Shown one piece after another: positions 17,691 through 28,612 of a stretch of DNA of 64,000 nt. A model generated the notes under the pieces. That model saw nothing but the letters and a program-made list of their open reading frames with translations, made no database searches and was not told the DNA's origin. The stretch is from the NCBI RefSeq assembly GCF_014337925.2, contig NZ_CP143423.1:4122501-4186500 (forward strand), in the 5' to 3' direction. A program made the position numbers and the translations under genes. Each line of letters begins with the position of its first letter. Position 1 is the first letter of the stretch. This DNA comes from Roseobacter fucihabitans (GTDB taxonomy: Bacteria; Pseudomonadota; Alphaproteobacteria; Rhodobacterales; Rhodobacteraceae).

Positions 17691-19187
17691 ATGCCATCAG
17701 ATCTGGTCATTGTCTATCACCGCCAACCCTATGAAGAGGTCGAGGTAAACGGCAAAATAGAGTTCCGCGAAAACAAGAGCCCCAACGGAATCGTTCCCAC
17801 GCTCAAGAGCTTTTTTGGAACGGCGGACCATGGGGCCTGGATCGCCTGGAAACTGGCCGATGATCCATCAAACCCCGATTTCGAACGCGTCGTCGAGATT
17901 AACGATGCCTATGGCAGCTACACGGTGTCCCGCTTGCCCCTGACCAAAGAGCAGGTCAGCAGTTTTTATCACGTCTCCTCCAAGGAAGCGTTCTGGCCCA
18001 TTCTGCACAGTTTCAAGGATAAATATAACTACGACCCCGTGGATTGGCCGACGTTCCGCGAGGTGAACTGGGCATTTGCCGAAGCCGCCGCGCGTGAGGC
18101 CAGCAAGGGTGCGCGTGTCTGGATTCATGACTATAATCTATGGCTGGTGCCGGGGTATCTGCGCCAATTGCGGTCGGACGTGACGATATCGTTTTTCCAC
18201 CATACGCCCTTTCCCGGCGCGGATATGTTCAACGTCCTGCCCTGGCGTCGGGAGATCGTCGAGAGCCTGCTGGCTTGCGATGTCATCGGTTTTCATATCC
18301 CGCGCTATGCGGCGAATTTCGTCTCGGTCGCGCGCAGCCTGCATGATGTGAGCGTGCTGGAACGCATGCCGGTGGATCCAAGCCTGATCTCTGAGGGGAC
18401 CGCGTTAAGTGAACGAAACGCGCCCACCCGGATCGTCTATCAGGGCAATGAAATCGGGATCAGCTCATCTGCCGTCGGCGTTGCGGTGGATTTCATCGAA
18501 GCCCGCGCCAATGACCCCGCCGTTCAAGCCCGCGCCAAAACGATTCGGACCGACCTCAAGGACGCCAAGCTCATCGTTTCGGTCGGACGCACCGATTACA
18601 CCAAGGGCGGCGTTGAGCAGCTCGAGAGTTTTGAGCGCGTGCTGGAGGCCAACCCGGCCCTGCGCGGCAAGGTCTGCCTGATGCATGTCTCCGTCAGCGC
18701 CAATCGAAACATGACCGCCTATGAGGACGTGCAGGCGGGCCTTGAAGAAACCGCCGGACGGATCAACGGGCGCTATGGGACCCTGGGCTGGCAACCGATC
18801 ACGCTGATCTCACGTGCGATCCCCTTTGATGATCTGATCCAATATTATCTGGCGGCGGATGTGGCCTGGATCACACCGCTTGCGGATGGGATGAACCTGG
18901 TGTGCAAGGAATTTGTCGCCGCGCGCACGGATTGTGATGGGGTGCTGGTCCTGTCCGAATTTGCCGGCGCTGCCGTGGAGATGAGTTCCGCCGTCATCAC
19001 CAATCCGTTTTCGTATCGCTCGATGGACCTCGCGATCGTTCAGGCCTTGGAAATGGAACCGCAAGAGCGTCAGGAACGCATGAAAGCGCTGCGCCAGATG
19101 GTCCGGCGGTTCTCCGTGGAGCATTGGGGACAAACGCAGGAGGCTGCGTTCAAACAGGCCTCCGCGTACCGCAAATCAAAGCCCTAA
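17691..19187 (+). CDS. ggpS: GT20 glycosyltransferase, probable glucosylglycerol-phosphate synthase
   Basis: The 498-residue protein belongs to family GT20 with trehalose-6-phosphate synthase, but its N-terminal region ([12 protein letters not shown], then [15 protein letters not shown]) is the pattern I associate with GgpS rather than OtsA. It would join glucose from a nucleotide sugar to glycerol 3-phosphate, giving the compatible solute glucosylglycerol. GT20 features [21 protein letters not shown] and [10 protein letters not shown] are present. AAGGAGG lies directly upstream. Its stop overlaps the convergent tmoW stop by four bases. A trehalose function cannot be excluded by eye. Confidence 0.75.
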   Translation: MPSDLVIVYHRQPYEEVEVNGKIEFRENKSPNGIVPTLKSFFGTADHGAWIAWKLADDPSNPDFERVVEINDAYGSYTVSRLPLTKEQVSSFYHVSSKEAFWPILHSFKDKYNYDPVDWPTFREVNWAFAEAAAREASKGARVWIHDYNLWLVPGYLRQLRSDVTISFFHHTPFPGADMFNVLPWRREIVESLLACDVIGFHIPRYAANFVSVARSLHDVSVLERMPVDPSLISEGTALSERNAPTRIVYQGNEIGISSSAVGVAVDFIEARANDPAVQARAKTIRTDLKDAKLIVSVGRTDYTKGGVEQLESFERVLEANPALRGKVCLMHVSVSANRNMTAYEDVQAGLEETAGRINGRYGTLGWQPITLISRAIPFDDLIQYYLAADVAWITPLADGMNLVCKEFVAARTDCDGVLVLSEFAGAAVEMSSAVITNPFSYRSMDLAIVQALEMEPQERQERMKALRQMVRRFSVEHWGQTQEAAFKQASAYRKSKP

Positions 19188-21160
19188 GGCAACCCCAACG
19201 CGCGCTTCTTGTCAGCGGCCCATTTCATGATGACCAGATCGAAAGTCAGCGCCATCAGCGATACGCAGATACCGAGGACAAAGTTCTTGCCCATATCGGT
19301 TCCCGCAAGCGTGCGCTGCAACTCTTGTCCCAAATCCTGTGTGCCGATGAAAGCGGCGATGATCACCATGAAGAACGCAAACATGATCGCCTGGTTGAAC
19401 CCGATGGCCATGGTTGGCAGGGCCAGCGGCAATTGCACGTTCCAGAGCTTTTGGAACCGTGTCGCCCCAGCCATGTCAGCGGCCTCGGTCATTTCCGGCG
19501 GGACGGTGCGCAGCCCCTCGATGGTATAGCGCACCAGCGGCACCATGGCGAAGATCAGGATCGAGAAGATCACCGCAATATCCGTGATGCCAAACAACAT
19601 GATCGCCGGGATCAAATAGACGAAGCTTGGGAAAGTTTGTGCCGTGTCGCAAATCAACAGCACGCGCTTGGCCCATTTTTCGGAACGTGCCGCGATGATG
19701 GCAAGGGGCAAGCCGATAAGGGCTGCCAGCGTCACCGCCGAAATCACCGAATAAAGCGTGATGATCGCACGATCCCACCAGCCCGACAACGCCACCAGCG
19801 CAAAGAACAGCGCGCCCAACAGGGCCTGCTTGCGACCCGCGAGTGCAAGCGCAAAGGCGGCGATGAGCAGGATCACGGCAGGCGTCGGGATCGAGAGCAT
19901 GAAATTGCGGAACGGGATCAGGATTTGCACATTCAGAAAGCCCCGCAGGAATCCTGTTGTCGCTTTGACCCATTCAATGTCGAGAAAGCCCTTGATCAGC
20001 GTGTCAAGCTCGCGACCCTGGCTGAAATCCTGCCCGCGTCCGATTTCCGCCGCAATCGGCATGACCAGCGACAACAGTGTGAAGCCGACAAATAACACCA
20101 CACCCAGAACCAGCATCTGATGCCTTTTCCACAACGGCGTGCCGCGTTCGAAATGTTCGGGTTGTTTCACCACCCAGGCCTTTGACATCCTGTCCAGCAT
20201 GACGGCCAGCAATACGATGGTCACGCCGATCTCAAAGGAGCGGCCCAGCTTAAAACTACCCATCATCGCCAGCAGTTTGGCCCCAAGCCCCGGCATCCCG
20301 ATAAACGCCGTCAAAACAACCATCGCCAGACAAAGCATGATCACCTGGTTGACGCCAACCAGAATCTCGGTCCGCGCCGAGGGCAGGTAGACATGCCGCA
20401 GCATTTGGAACTTGCTGCACCCGCTCATTTGGCCCGCTTCGACGACCTCAGGCGAGACTTTTTGCAGCCCAAGCGAGGTCATGAGAATCATCGGGGGAAT
20501 GGCATAAATCGTCGTAGCCACGGCACCCGCCGTCGGGCCCACCTTGAAAAAGATCACAGCAGGAAGAAGATAAGTGAAGAAAGGCAAGGTTTGCAGCACC
20601 GACAGAACGGGTTTGATCACCCGATCGACCCAGGCGTATTTCCACGCTGCAATGCCCACTGACAGACCGATCACAAAGGCCAGCGGCGCAGCAATCGCCA
20701 GCACCGACATGGTTTGCATCGCGATCTCCCACTGACCAATGAGCGCGGTCCACACCATGGTGCCACCACCCAATGCCGCCAGCCGCCAGCCGCCCAGATA
20801 ATATCCGATCACAGCCGCAACCGCCGCCATCGCAGTCCACGGAATAGGACCCACGAAGGGCCAGCGCCGTTTGCCAAAAAAGATGTTGCCTGAGACATCG
20901 AGCAGCCATTCCAGACCTTCGGTCAAGGTACGGGTCAAAACCAAAAGACCGAGATCATCCTTGACGAAATTGAAGATCGTATCGAGCCAAGCCGCGAAGT
21001 TCGGAACCGCCGTTTCGGGAAGCCGGTGCACCCACCCCGGCAATAGACCAAGATATTGCACAGCCGTCAGAGCCGCGGCACCTAAGACAAAGGCCAGAGC
21101 AATTTGTCCGTTGCTCAGGGGTTTGGGCACTCGTGACAACGTTGACGCTTCGGCGCTCAC
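19184..21160 (-). CDS. tmoW: TMAO/betaine-type ABC transporter permease, double-domain
   Basis: The 658-residue membrane protein contains two ProW-like permease domains in tandem, about residues 60-320 and 440-650, each with an EAA-type loop (VEAGQMSGCSKFQMLRHVYLP and TEAADMAGATRFQKLWNVQLP). With TmoV and TmoX it forms a quaternary-amine type importer. The start is GTG 21160, overlapping the tmoV stop as GTGA. TMAO is the preferred substrate because the locus sits beside tdm, dmm and tmm; glycine betaine or choline remains possible. Confidence 0.78.
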   Translation of the reverse strand: MSAEASTLSRVPKPLSNGQIALAFVLGAAALTAVQYLGLLPGWVHRLPETAVPNFAAWLDTIFNFVKDDLGLLVLTRTLTEGLEWLLDVSGNIFFGKRRWPFVGPIPWTAMAAVAAVIGYYLGGWRLAALGGGTMVWTALIGQWEIAMQTMSVLAIAAPLAFVIGLSVGIAAWKYAWVDRVIKPVLSVLQTLPFFTYLLPAVIFFKVGPTAGAVATTIYAIPPMILMTSLGLQKVSPEVVEAGQMSGCSKFQMLRHVYLPSARTEILVGVNQVIMLCLAMVVLTAFIGMPGLGAKLLAMMGSFKLGRSFEIGVTIVLLAVMLDRMSKAWVVKQPEHFERGTPLWKRHQMLVLGVVLFVGFTLLSLVMPIAAEIGRGQDFSQGRELDTLIKGFLDIEWVKATTGFLRGFLNVQILIPFRNFMLSIPTPAVILLIAAFALALAGRKQALLGALFFALVALSGWWDRAIITLYSVISAVTLAALIGLPLAIIAARSEKWAKRVLLICDTAQTFPSFVYLIPAIMLFGITDIAVIFSILIFAMVPLVRYTIEGLRTVPPEMTEAADMAGATRFQKLWNVQLPLALPTMAIGFNQAIMFAFFMVIIAAFIGTQDLGQELQRTLAGTDMGKNFVLGICVSLMALTFDLVIMKWAADKKRALGLP

Positions 21161-22179
21161 GCCACCGGCCCCAACAAGATATCAAGCGCCACCTGCCGTG
21201 GCATCGCGCCGATTAACGCATCGCCCCGTTTGACAGGGATCATTGAACGCGCATCATTGACCAGCATCCGCGCCATGGAGTGGACTGTCTCGCCGGCATC
21301 AATTGGTGTGCCCTCTCCGGATTGCCCGGCTTCGGCCAGAACACCGGCATGCACGACACGTGCCTTATCGATGTCTTCGGTAAACTTGCGGACATATTCG
21401 GTGGCCGGATGCAAAACGATCTGATCGGGTGTGTCGCATTGCTCGACCGCGCCGTCTTTCATGATCGCGATTCGATCCGCCAGTCGCAGCGCCTCGTCGA
21501 AATCATGGGTGATGAATACGATGGTTTTGTTCAACATCTGCTGGAGGCGCAGGAATTCATCCTGCATTTCACGCCGAATTAGTGGGTCAAGCGCGCTGAA
21601 CGGTTCGTCCAGAAACCAGATGTCCGGCTCAATTGCAAGGCTGCGCGCAATGCCGACCCGTTGCTGTTGACCCCCCGAAAGTTCGCGCGGGAAATAATCC
21701 TCGCGCCCCTCAAGGCCGACCAATTTGACGACTTCAAGCGCGCGTTCCCTCCGGGTGTGCTTGTCCTGTCCGCGCATTTCCAGCGGGAAGGCCACGTTAT
21801 CCAGAACGGTCCGGTGCGGCAAAAGCCCAAAGGACTGAAAGACCATCCCCATTTTGGAGCGTCGTAATTCGATCAGATCCCTTTCCGGCAGCGACATGAT
21901 ATCCTGGCCTTCGACCATGATCTTGCCACCGGTGATGTCATGCAGGCGGGAGAAACAGCGCACCAAAGTGGATTTGCCGGAACCGGAAAGCCCCATGATG
22001 ACCAGCATTTCTCCGCTGTGAACGTCTATGGAAACATCCTTCACCCCAGCGATGTAGCCAGCCGCACGGATGTCGTCAAAGCTCATGCCCGATGTCATCG
22101 TCTTAAGGAAACTCTGGGGGTCCTTGCCAAATATTTTCCAGACATTCTGACAGGAAATAACGGGTTGCTGGGTTGACAT
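21157..22179 (-). CDS. tmoV: TMAO/betaine-type ABC transporter ATPase
   Basis: A 340-residue ProV-type ATPase with Walker A GLSGSGKST, signature LSGGQQQRVGIARSLA and Walker B DIWFLDEPF, followed by a C-terminal CBS-like segment. I chose ATG 22179 (MSTQQPVISCQNVWK), where the ABC domain begins; the open frame extends upstream but without homology. It lies 73 bases after tmoX, so binding protein, ATPase and permease form one leftward operon. Confidence 0.8.
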   Translation of the reverse strand: MSTQQPVISCQNVWKIFGKDPQSFLKTMTSGMSFDDIRAAGYIAGVKDVSIDVHSGEMLVIMGLSGSGKSTLVRCFSRLHDITGGKIMVEGQDIMSLPERDLIELRRSKMGMVFQSFGLLPHRTVLDNVAFPLEMRGQDKHTRRERALEVVKLVGLEGREDYFPRELSGGQQQRVGIARSLAIEPDIWFLDEPFSALDPLIRREMQDEFLRLQQMLNKTIVFITHDFDEALRLADRIAIMKDGAVEQCDTPDQIVLHPATEYVRKFTEDIDKARVVHAGVLAEAGQSGEGTPIDAGETVHSMARMLVNDARSMIPVKRGDALIGAMPRQVALDILLGPVA

Positions 22180-22252
22180 GTCAGTCCTTGCTCTAAAATT
22201 CCCCGCCCGGAGGCTCCGGACAGAGTTTTCAGTTTTACAGAGAGAGGTGGAT

Positions 22253-23197
<945 letters not shown>

Positions 23198-23240
23198 TTA
23201 TCTCCCTGGTTGTCAGCATCTGTTGAAATGCTCTTTAGTT

Positions 23241-23257
23241 GTCCCACGTGTTGGGAC
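23241..23257. promoter_or_regulatory. inverted repeat in the tmoX/mgdA divergent promoter
   Basis: GTCCCA-CGTGT-TGGGAC is a perfect 6-bp dyad with a 5-base spacer, 47 bases upstream of the tmoX start. It is GC-rich and stands out from the AT-rich surroundings, so a protein-binding site for tmoXVW control is plausible. I see no second copy in the methylamine promoters. Confidence 0.45.
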
Positions 23258-23470
23258 TGACCTATATACGTCACGCGATTCTGTTTCGTCGCTGTCCGCA
23301 CTCTTGCACAGTGTCGCATTATTTTCCTCACAATCAAGTTTTTTTCTTGCTGGTATTCTTAGCGAGCAAACTGATTCAGTCATCATGTCGCATTTGATCA
23401 AGTCGATGGCGGTTCTCAGGAGGACTTTTGCGCGCTGCTGGAACAAGTATTTCTGGAGAGGATTGAGACC

Positions 23471-24721
23471 ATGCGATATTCAGGATTCAAGGTCATTAAA
23501 GAGGCCCTGAGCGGACATAAGGGATGGAAGCCTGCTTGGCGTGATCCAGAACCCCAACCCCACTATGACATCGTGATCATCGGGGGCGGTGGGCATGGGC
23601 TGGCCACAGCTTATTACCTTGCCAAGGAGTACAGCCAAAAGCGCATCGCGGTTCTTGAGAAAGGCTGGATTGGCGGCGGCAACGTCGGGCGTAACACCAC
23701 GATCATCCGCTCCAATTATCTACTCGACGGAAACCAGCCGTTTTATGAGTTCGCTCTGAAACTCTGGGAAGGTCTGGAGCAGGATTTCAACTATAACGCC
23801 ATGATTTCACAGCGCGGCATCCTGAACCTGATCCACACGGACGCCCAGCGTGATGCCTTCATCCGGCGCGGCAATGCCATGATGTTGCAGGGTTCGGACG
23901 CTGAAATGCTGACCACTGAGCAGATCAAGAAGCGCTACCCTTTCCTCAATACCAATGACGCCCGTTTTCCGATCAAGGGCGGGTTGGCCCAGCACCGGGG
24001 CGGCACGGTGCGCCATGACGCGGTGGCCTGGGGCTATGCACGCGGCGCGGACAGCCGGGGCGTGGACATTATCCAGAACTGCGAAGTCACCGGTTTCCGC
24101 ATCGAAAACGGCACCTGCCTTGGCGTTGAAACCTCGCGCGGGTTCATCGGCGCGGGCAAGGTCGGTTGCGCCGTGGCCGGTTCTTCCAGCCGGTTGATGT
24201 CGCATGCCGGCATGCGGCTGCCGATGGAAAGCCAGGTTTTGCAGGCCTTCGTTTCCGAAGGGTTGAAACCGGTACTGCCGGGCGTCATCACCTTTGGCGC
24301 GGGGCACTTCTATTGCAGCCAGTCCGACAAGGGCGGTCTTGTCTTTGGCGGTGACCTGGACGGTTATAACTCCTATGCGCAACGCGGTAATTTGCCGGTG
24401 GTGGAGGACGTCTGCGAAGGCGGTATGGCGATTTTCCCGGCCTTCGGGCGCGCGCGATTATTGCGCATGTGGGGCGGGATCATGGATATGTCGATGGACG
24501 GGTCCCCGATCATCGACCGCACCGATATCAACGGGCTCTATTTCAATGGCGGGTGGTGTTACGGCGGTTTCAAGGCGACGCCAGCTTCGGGCCTGTGCTT
24601 TGCGCATTTGCTGGCCACGGACGCGCCGCACCCGACCGCAACCGCCTATCGGTTTGACCGGTTTGAAAAAGGCCGGATGATTGACGAAAAAGGGATGGGC
24701 AATCAGCCCAATTTGCACTGA
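23471..24721 (+). CDS. mgdA: N-methylglutamate dehydrogenase subunit A (SoxB-like FAD subunit)
   Basis: The 416-residue flavoprotein resembles the beta subunit of heterotetrameric sarcosine oxidase, with dinucleotide motif DIVIIGGGGHGLATAYYLA (33-51) and the conserved GGTVRHDAVAWGYARGAD segment. In the indirect methylamine pathway the MgdABCD complex oxidises N-methylglutamate to glutamate and formaldehyde. GGAGAGGA precedes the ATG. The four subunits are coupled by overlapping codons (TGATG with mgdB). True sarcosine oxidase is the main alternative; nearby mgsABC and gmaS favour Mgd. Confidence 0.88.
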   Translation: MRYSGFKVIKEALSGHKGWKPAWRDPEPQPHYDIVIIGGGGHGLATAYYLAKEYSQKRIAVLEKGWIGGGNVGRNTTIIRSNYLLDGNQPFYEFALKLWEGLEQDFNYNAMISQRGILNLIHTDAQRDAFIRRGNAMMLQGSDAEMLTTEQIKKRYPFLNTNDARFPIKGGLAQHRGGTVRHDAVAWGYARGADSRGVDIIQNCEVTGFRIENGTCLGVETSRGFIGAGKVGCAVAGSSSRLMSHAGMRLPMESQVLQAFVSEGLKPVLPGVITFGAGHFYCSQSDKGGLVFGGDLDGYNSYAQRGNLPVVEDVCEGGMAIFPAFGRARLLRMWGGIMDMSMDGSPIIDRTDINGLYFNGGWCYGGFKATPASGLCFAHLLATDAPHPTATAYRFDRFEKGRMIDEKGMGNQPNLH

Positions 24722-25008
24722 TGATCATTGACCACCCCCTGCTTGGCCCCCGCGACAGCGCTGAATTCACCTATATGGGTGATGCAAAACTCATCGACCG
24801 ACCCGATTGGCAATCGGAGACGGCGGCGCGGGATTTCTATGAATACGGCTACCTGCGCGACAATCCGGCAGGCTGGCACGAGGAGTTGTGGTTTCATGAG
24901 GCAGGAGACCGTTCCTGGCTGGTCGTGACCCGCAACACACTGACCCATGAAATCCGCAAGGTGGAACTTGCGCGCGATGTTGCACGCAGTCGGGGGCGAA
25001 GCGCATGA
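24721..25008 (+). CDS. mgdB: N-methylglutamate dehydrogenase subunit B (SoxD-like)
   Basis: A 95-residue small subunit resembling sarcosine oxidase delta. It opens MIIDHPLLGPRDSAEFTYMGDA and includes the HEELWFHEAGDRSWLVVTRNTLTHEI region typical of the family, which shapes the zinc-containing part of the complex. It overlaps mgdA by one base and mgdC by four (ATGA). Size and position between the FAD subunit and the large subunit match heterotetrameric enzymes. Confidence 0.88.
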   Translation: MIIDHPLLGPRDSAEFTYMGDAKLIDRPDWQSETAARDFYEYGYLRDNPAGWHEELWFHEAGDRSWLVVTRNTLTHEIRKVELARDVARSRGRSA

Positions 25009-27956
25009 ACCAGATCAACAGACTCTCCGGTGGCCAGATCAACCGCGACAAAAGCCTTCGCTTTTCGTTTGATAACAAACCGTTCAACGGCCACCCCGGC
25101 GATACGCTTGCCTCCGCGCTTTTGGCGAACGGTGAGCGGCTCATGGGGCGCTCGTTCAAATATCACCGCCCGCGCGGGGTGCTCAGCGCCGGTTCAGAGG
25201 AGCCCAATGCGCTGGTGGAACTGCGCGGCGGAGCCCGCCAGGAACCAAATACGCGCGCCACAACGGTGGAGCTCTTTGACGGGCTGACGGCGCGCAGCCA
25301 GAACCGGCTGGGCTCGCTGCGCTTCGATCTTTTGGCGATCAATGACCGGTTGTCCAACTTCCTGACGGCGGGTTTTTATTACAAAACCTTCATGTGGCCC
25401 GCCGCGTTCTGGGAAAAGCTCTATGAGCCGATCATCCGGCAGGCGGCAGGTCTCGGATCTCTGTCGCTCGATGCTGATCCAGACGTTTACGACAAAGGCT
25501 TCCTGCATTGTGATCTGCTCATCATCGGCGCGGGTCCTGCCGGGCTTGCCGCTGCGCTGACGGCGGGGCGCGCGGGGGCTCAGGTGATCCTCGCGGATGA
25601 GGATTTCCGCATGGGCGGGCGGCTCAACAGCGAGACTTTTGTGCTTGGCCATGAAGCCGGTGCGGATTGGGCCGCAAGCGTCGTGGCGGAACTCGCCACT
25701 TTGCCCAACGTGCGTCTTATGTCCCGCACGAGCATCATCGGGGCCTTCGATCATGGCATCTATGGCGCCGTCGAGCGGGTCAGCGACCACCAGCACACGC
25801 CTGATGCGGGCAAACCGCGCCAGATCCTGTGGCGTATCTATACCAAGCGCACCGTGCTGGGCGCCGGTGCCATTGAGCGTCCAATTGCCTTTGAAAACAA
25901 TGACCGGCCCGGCATTATGCTGGGGTCCGCCATTCGGACCTATGCCAACCGCTTTGGCGTCGCCGCCGACCGCCGGATCGCGATTTTCACCAATAACGAT
26001 GACGGTCACCGCACCGCGCGGGACCTCCATGAGCAGGGCGTCAAGATCGCCGCCGTGGTTGACGTGCGCCCCGATGCCCCGCGAAGTGGCGATTACGAGG
26101 TCCTGAACGGAGAGATCATCGATACCTCCGGGCGTCTTGGCCTCACCTTCGCCGAAGTGCGGCTTGCCGATGGCAGCACGCGCACGCTTGAATGTGGCGC
26201 GCTTGGCATGTCGGGCGGGTGGAACCCGAACGTGCATATGACCTGCCATCAGGGGGGTCGTCCGGTCTGGAGTGAAGACATCGCCGCCTTTGTACCGGGT
26301 GGCACCCTGCCGCCGGGGATGGCCGTCGCCGGGGCCGCGCGGGGCGATATGTCCACGGCGGGAGCATTGAAGGGTGGCGCAGAAGCCTCCCGTGCTGCGA
26401 TGCGCGATCTGGGCTTCAAGACAGGCAAATCCGACCTGCCACAGGCAGAAGATGCACCCGTCGCATTGAAACCGTTTTGGTATGTAGAGGGGTGCAGCCG
26501 CGCCTGGCTCGACCAGCAAAACGATGTCACCGTCAAGGACGTCCGGCTCAGCCATCAGGAGGGCTTCCGCTCGGTCGAGCACCTCAAGCGCTATACTACA
26601 TTGGGCATGGCGACGGATCAGGGCAAGACCTCCAACATGGGCGGGCTTGCGATCATGGCCGAACTGGCTGGAAAGACCATCCCCGAGGTCGGCACCACGA
26701 TGTTCCGTCCCCCCTATACGCCCACTGCAATTGGCGTGCTTGCGGGGCGTCACCGGGGACAGGATTTCCACCCCAAACGCCTCACCCCGTCCCATAAATG
26801 GGCCGAGGAACAGGGCGCCACTTTTGTCGAAGTCGGCAACTGGCTGCGTGCGCAATGGTTCCCGCGACCCGGTGAAACAACCTGGCGGCAAAGCGTGGAC
26901 CGCGAAGTGCTGGCAGTGCGTAATTCCGTCGGCGTCTGTGATGTTACGACATTGGGCAAGATCGACGTACAAGGTGTCGATGCGGCGGTGTTTTTGAACA
27001 AAATCTATTGCAATGGTTTTGCCAAACTCGCGGTCGGCAAGACACGTTATGGTCTGATGCTGCGCGAGGATGGCATCGCGATGGATGATGGCACAGCAGG
27101 ACGGCTGGCGGAGGATCATTTTGTGGTCACAACGACCACCGCCAACGCCCTGCCCGTCTATCGCCACATGGAATTTATCCGCCAGTGCCTGTTCCCCGAT
27201 ATGGACGTGCAGCTGATTTCGACAACCGAAGCCTGGGCGCAATACGCCGTTGCTGGCCCGAACGCCCGCGCTTTGTTGCAAAAGATCGTGGACCCCGAAA
27301 CGGACATGTCCAACGATGGATTTCCCTTCATGGCCTGCGCGAATATCACCGTCTGTGGCGGTCTGCGCGCACGGCTGTTCCGGATCTCTTTCAGTGGCGA
27401 ACTTGCCTATGAAATTGCCGTTCCTGCGGCCTATGGTGATGCGCTGATGCGGCGCATCATGGAAGTGGGTGCAGAATTTGACGTGACGCCCTATGGTACG
27501 GAGGCGCTTGGCGTCTTGCGTATTGAGAAAGGTCACGCGGCCGGTAACGAACTCAATGGCACCACGAGCGCACAGAACCTCGGGATGGGGCGCATGGTCA
27601 GCAAGGCCAAGGACAGCATCGGTTCGATCCTTTCCGAACGTGAGGGTCTGAATGCTTCTGGCGATCTGCGGCTGGTCGGGATCAAACCCTTCGACCCCGC
27701 AGACCCGGTGCCTGCGGGCGGACATCTGATGAATGCGGACGGGCCGGTAGATGCCGCGCATGATCAGGGCTACGCCACTTCGGCCTGCTTCTCTCCGAAC
27801 CTTGGTCACGCCATTGCGCTGGCTTTTGTCAAAGACGGCGATACGCGTATGGGCGAGCGGATGCGGCTGGTCAGCCCGCTGACAGAGGTCAGCGTCGAGG
27901 TCGAAATCACCAGCGCCCATTTCATTGATCCACAGGGAGACCGGTTGCGTGCATGA
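25005..27956 (+). CDS. mgdC: N-methylglutamate dehydrogenase subunit C (SoxA-like, with folate-binding domain)
   Basis: The 983-residue large subunit has three parts. An N-terminal segment (about 20-90) resembles the 2Fe-2S-like fold of sarcosine oxidase alpha. A dinucleotide domain begins near residue 170 (LLIIGAGPAGLAAALTAGRAG). A GcvT-type tetrahydrofolate domain occupies about 600-975 and would capture released formaldehyde as methylene-folate. It overlaps mgdD by eight bases. Length is normal for the family. A very long antisense open frame here is a codon-bias artefact. Confidence 0.9.
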   Translation: MNQINRLSGGQINRDKSLRFSFDNKPFNGHPGDTLASALLANGERLMGRSFKYHRPRGVLSAGSEEPNALVELRGGARQEPNTRATTVELFDGLTARSQNRLGSLRFDLLAINDRLSNFLTAGFYYKTFMWPAAFWEKLYEPIIRQAAGLGSLSLDADPDVYDKGFLHCDLLIIGAGPAGLAAALTAGRAGAQVILADEDFRMGGRLNSETFVLGHEAGADWAASVVAELATLPNVRLMSRTSIIGAFDHGIYGAVERVSDHQHTPDAGKPRQILWRIYTKRTVLGAGAIERPIAFENNDRPGIMLGSAIRTYANRFGVAADRRIAIFTNNDDGHRTARDLHEQGVKIAAVVDVRPDAPRSGDYEVLNGEIIDTSGRLGLTFAEVRLADGSTRTLECGALGMSGGWNPNVHMTCHQGGRPVWSEDIAAFVPGGTLPPGMAVAGAARGDMSTAGALKGGAEASRAAMRDLGFKTGKSDLPQAEDAPVALKPFWYVEGCSRAWLDQQNDVTVKDVRLSHQEGFRSVEHLKRYTTLGMATDQGKTSNMGGLAIMAELAGKTIPEVGTTMFRPPYTPTAIGVLAGRHRGQDFHPKRLTPSHKWAEEQGATFVEVGNWLRAQWFPRPGETTWRQSVDREVLAVRNSVGVCDVTTLGKIDVQGVDAAVFLNKIYCNGFAKLAVGKTRYGLMLREDGIAMDDGTAGRLAEDHFVVTTTTANALPVYRHMEFIRQCLFPDMDVQLISTTEAWAQYAVAGPNARALLQKIVDPETDMSNDGFPFMACANITVCGGLRARLFRISFSGELAYEIAVPAAYGDALMRRIMEVGAEFDVTPYGTEALGVLRIEKGHAAGNELNGTTSAQNLGMGRMVSKAKDSIGSILSEREGLNASGDLRLVGIKPFDPADPVPAGGHLMNADGPVDAAHDQGYATSACFSPNLGHAIALAFVKDGDTRMGERMRLVSPLTEVSVEVEITSAHFIDPQGDRLRA

Positions 27957-28521
27957 TCTGAAACCCATCACGGCCCTTGGCGGGGTTGAACCCCGCGTAG
28001 ATGCCTTCGATCACATCACCATTTCCGAGAACGACGGGCTCGCGCTCGCCTCCGTCGCCGCGCGCATGGGGCATGAGGAAATCTGCCACGCCGCGTTGAT
28101 AAAACTGCTTGGCGCAGTGCCGGGTCCGGGCAAGGCGCAATTGCACGACCCGGAGGCCGGTTTCTGGATGGGGCCGGAGCAATGGATGATCAGCGCGCCG
28201 CGCGCGACCCATGAGCTCTTGGCTGATCTGCTCAAGGCCTTGCTCGGGGATGCGGCATCGGTCACCGAACAATCCGGTGCCTGGGCTTGTTTTGACATCA
28301 CCGGTCCCGCAATGGCGGATCTATGCGAGCGGATCTGCGCCGTTCCGATCCGCCAGATGCAAGCGGGTGATGCACAGCGTACCGTTATCCACCAATTGGG
28401 GTGTTTCGTCATCCGGCACCAAGCGGAAGATCATATCCGCATACTGGGTCCGCGCGCCTCCGCAGGAACGCTGCACCACGCTTTGCTCACCGCTGCCAAA
28501 TCCGTGGCCCCGAGCGTTTAA
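27949..28521 (+). CDS. mgdD: N-methylglutamate dehydrogenase subunit D (SoxG-like)
   Basis: The 190-residue protein resembles sarcosine oxidase gamma, a small folate-fold subunit that contacts the large subunit. Its start is most likely GTG 27949, inside the end of mgdC, giving VHDLKPITALGGVEPRVDAF; a GGGAGA lies upstream. ATT or other earlier codons are improbable. It ends the mgd operon. It is followed by a convergent regulator gene after 91 bases with no clear terminator. Confidence 0.82.
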   Translation: MHDLKPITALGGVEPRVDAFDHITISENDGLALASVAARMGHEEICHAALIKLLGAVPGPGKAQLHDPEAGFWMGPEQWMISAPRATHELLADLLKALLGDAASVTEQSGAWACFDITGPAMADLCERICAVPIRQMQAGDAQRTVIHQLGCFVIRHQAEDHIRILGPRASAGTLHHALLTAAKSVAPSV

Positions 28522-28612
28522 GCGTTCATCGGGGGTGCCACATGTCTCTTTGGGTGCTGAAACCAATAGGTTCCGGGCATCCGAGGGCGGTTCAGGGTGA
28601 AATGCGTTTGTT

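Noticed and set aside
16926-19187. otsB-otsA (trehalose synthesis) as the annotation
   Set aside because: The HAD protein and especially the [14 protein letters not shown] region of the GT20 protein fit glucosylglycerol-phosphate phosphatase/synthase better; trehalose is kept only as the alternative.
25194-27971. Open frame of about 925 codons antisense to mgdC
   Set aside because: It mirrors the coding frame of a well-supported gene in GC-rich DNA, has low-complexity composition and no recognisable domain; codon bias explains it.
23471-28521. Heterotetrameric sarcosine oxidase soxBDAG
   Set aside because: The architecture is shared, but the surrounding gmaS, mgsABC and dmm genes make N-methylglutamate dehydrogenase the better call.
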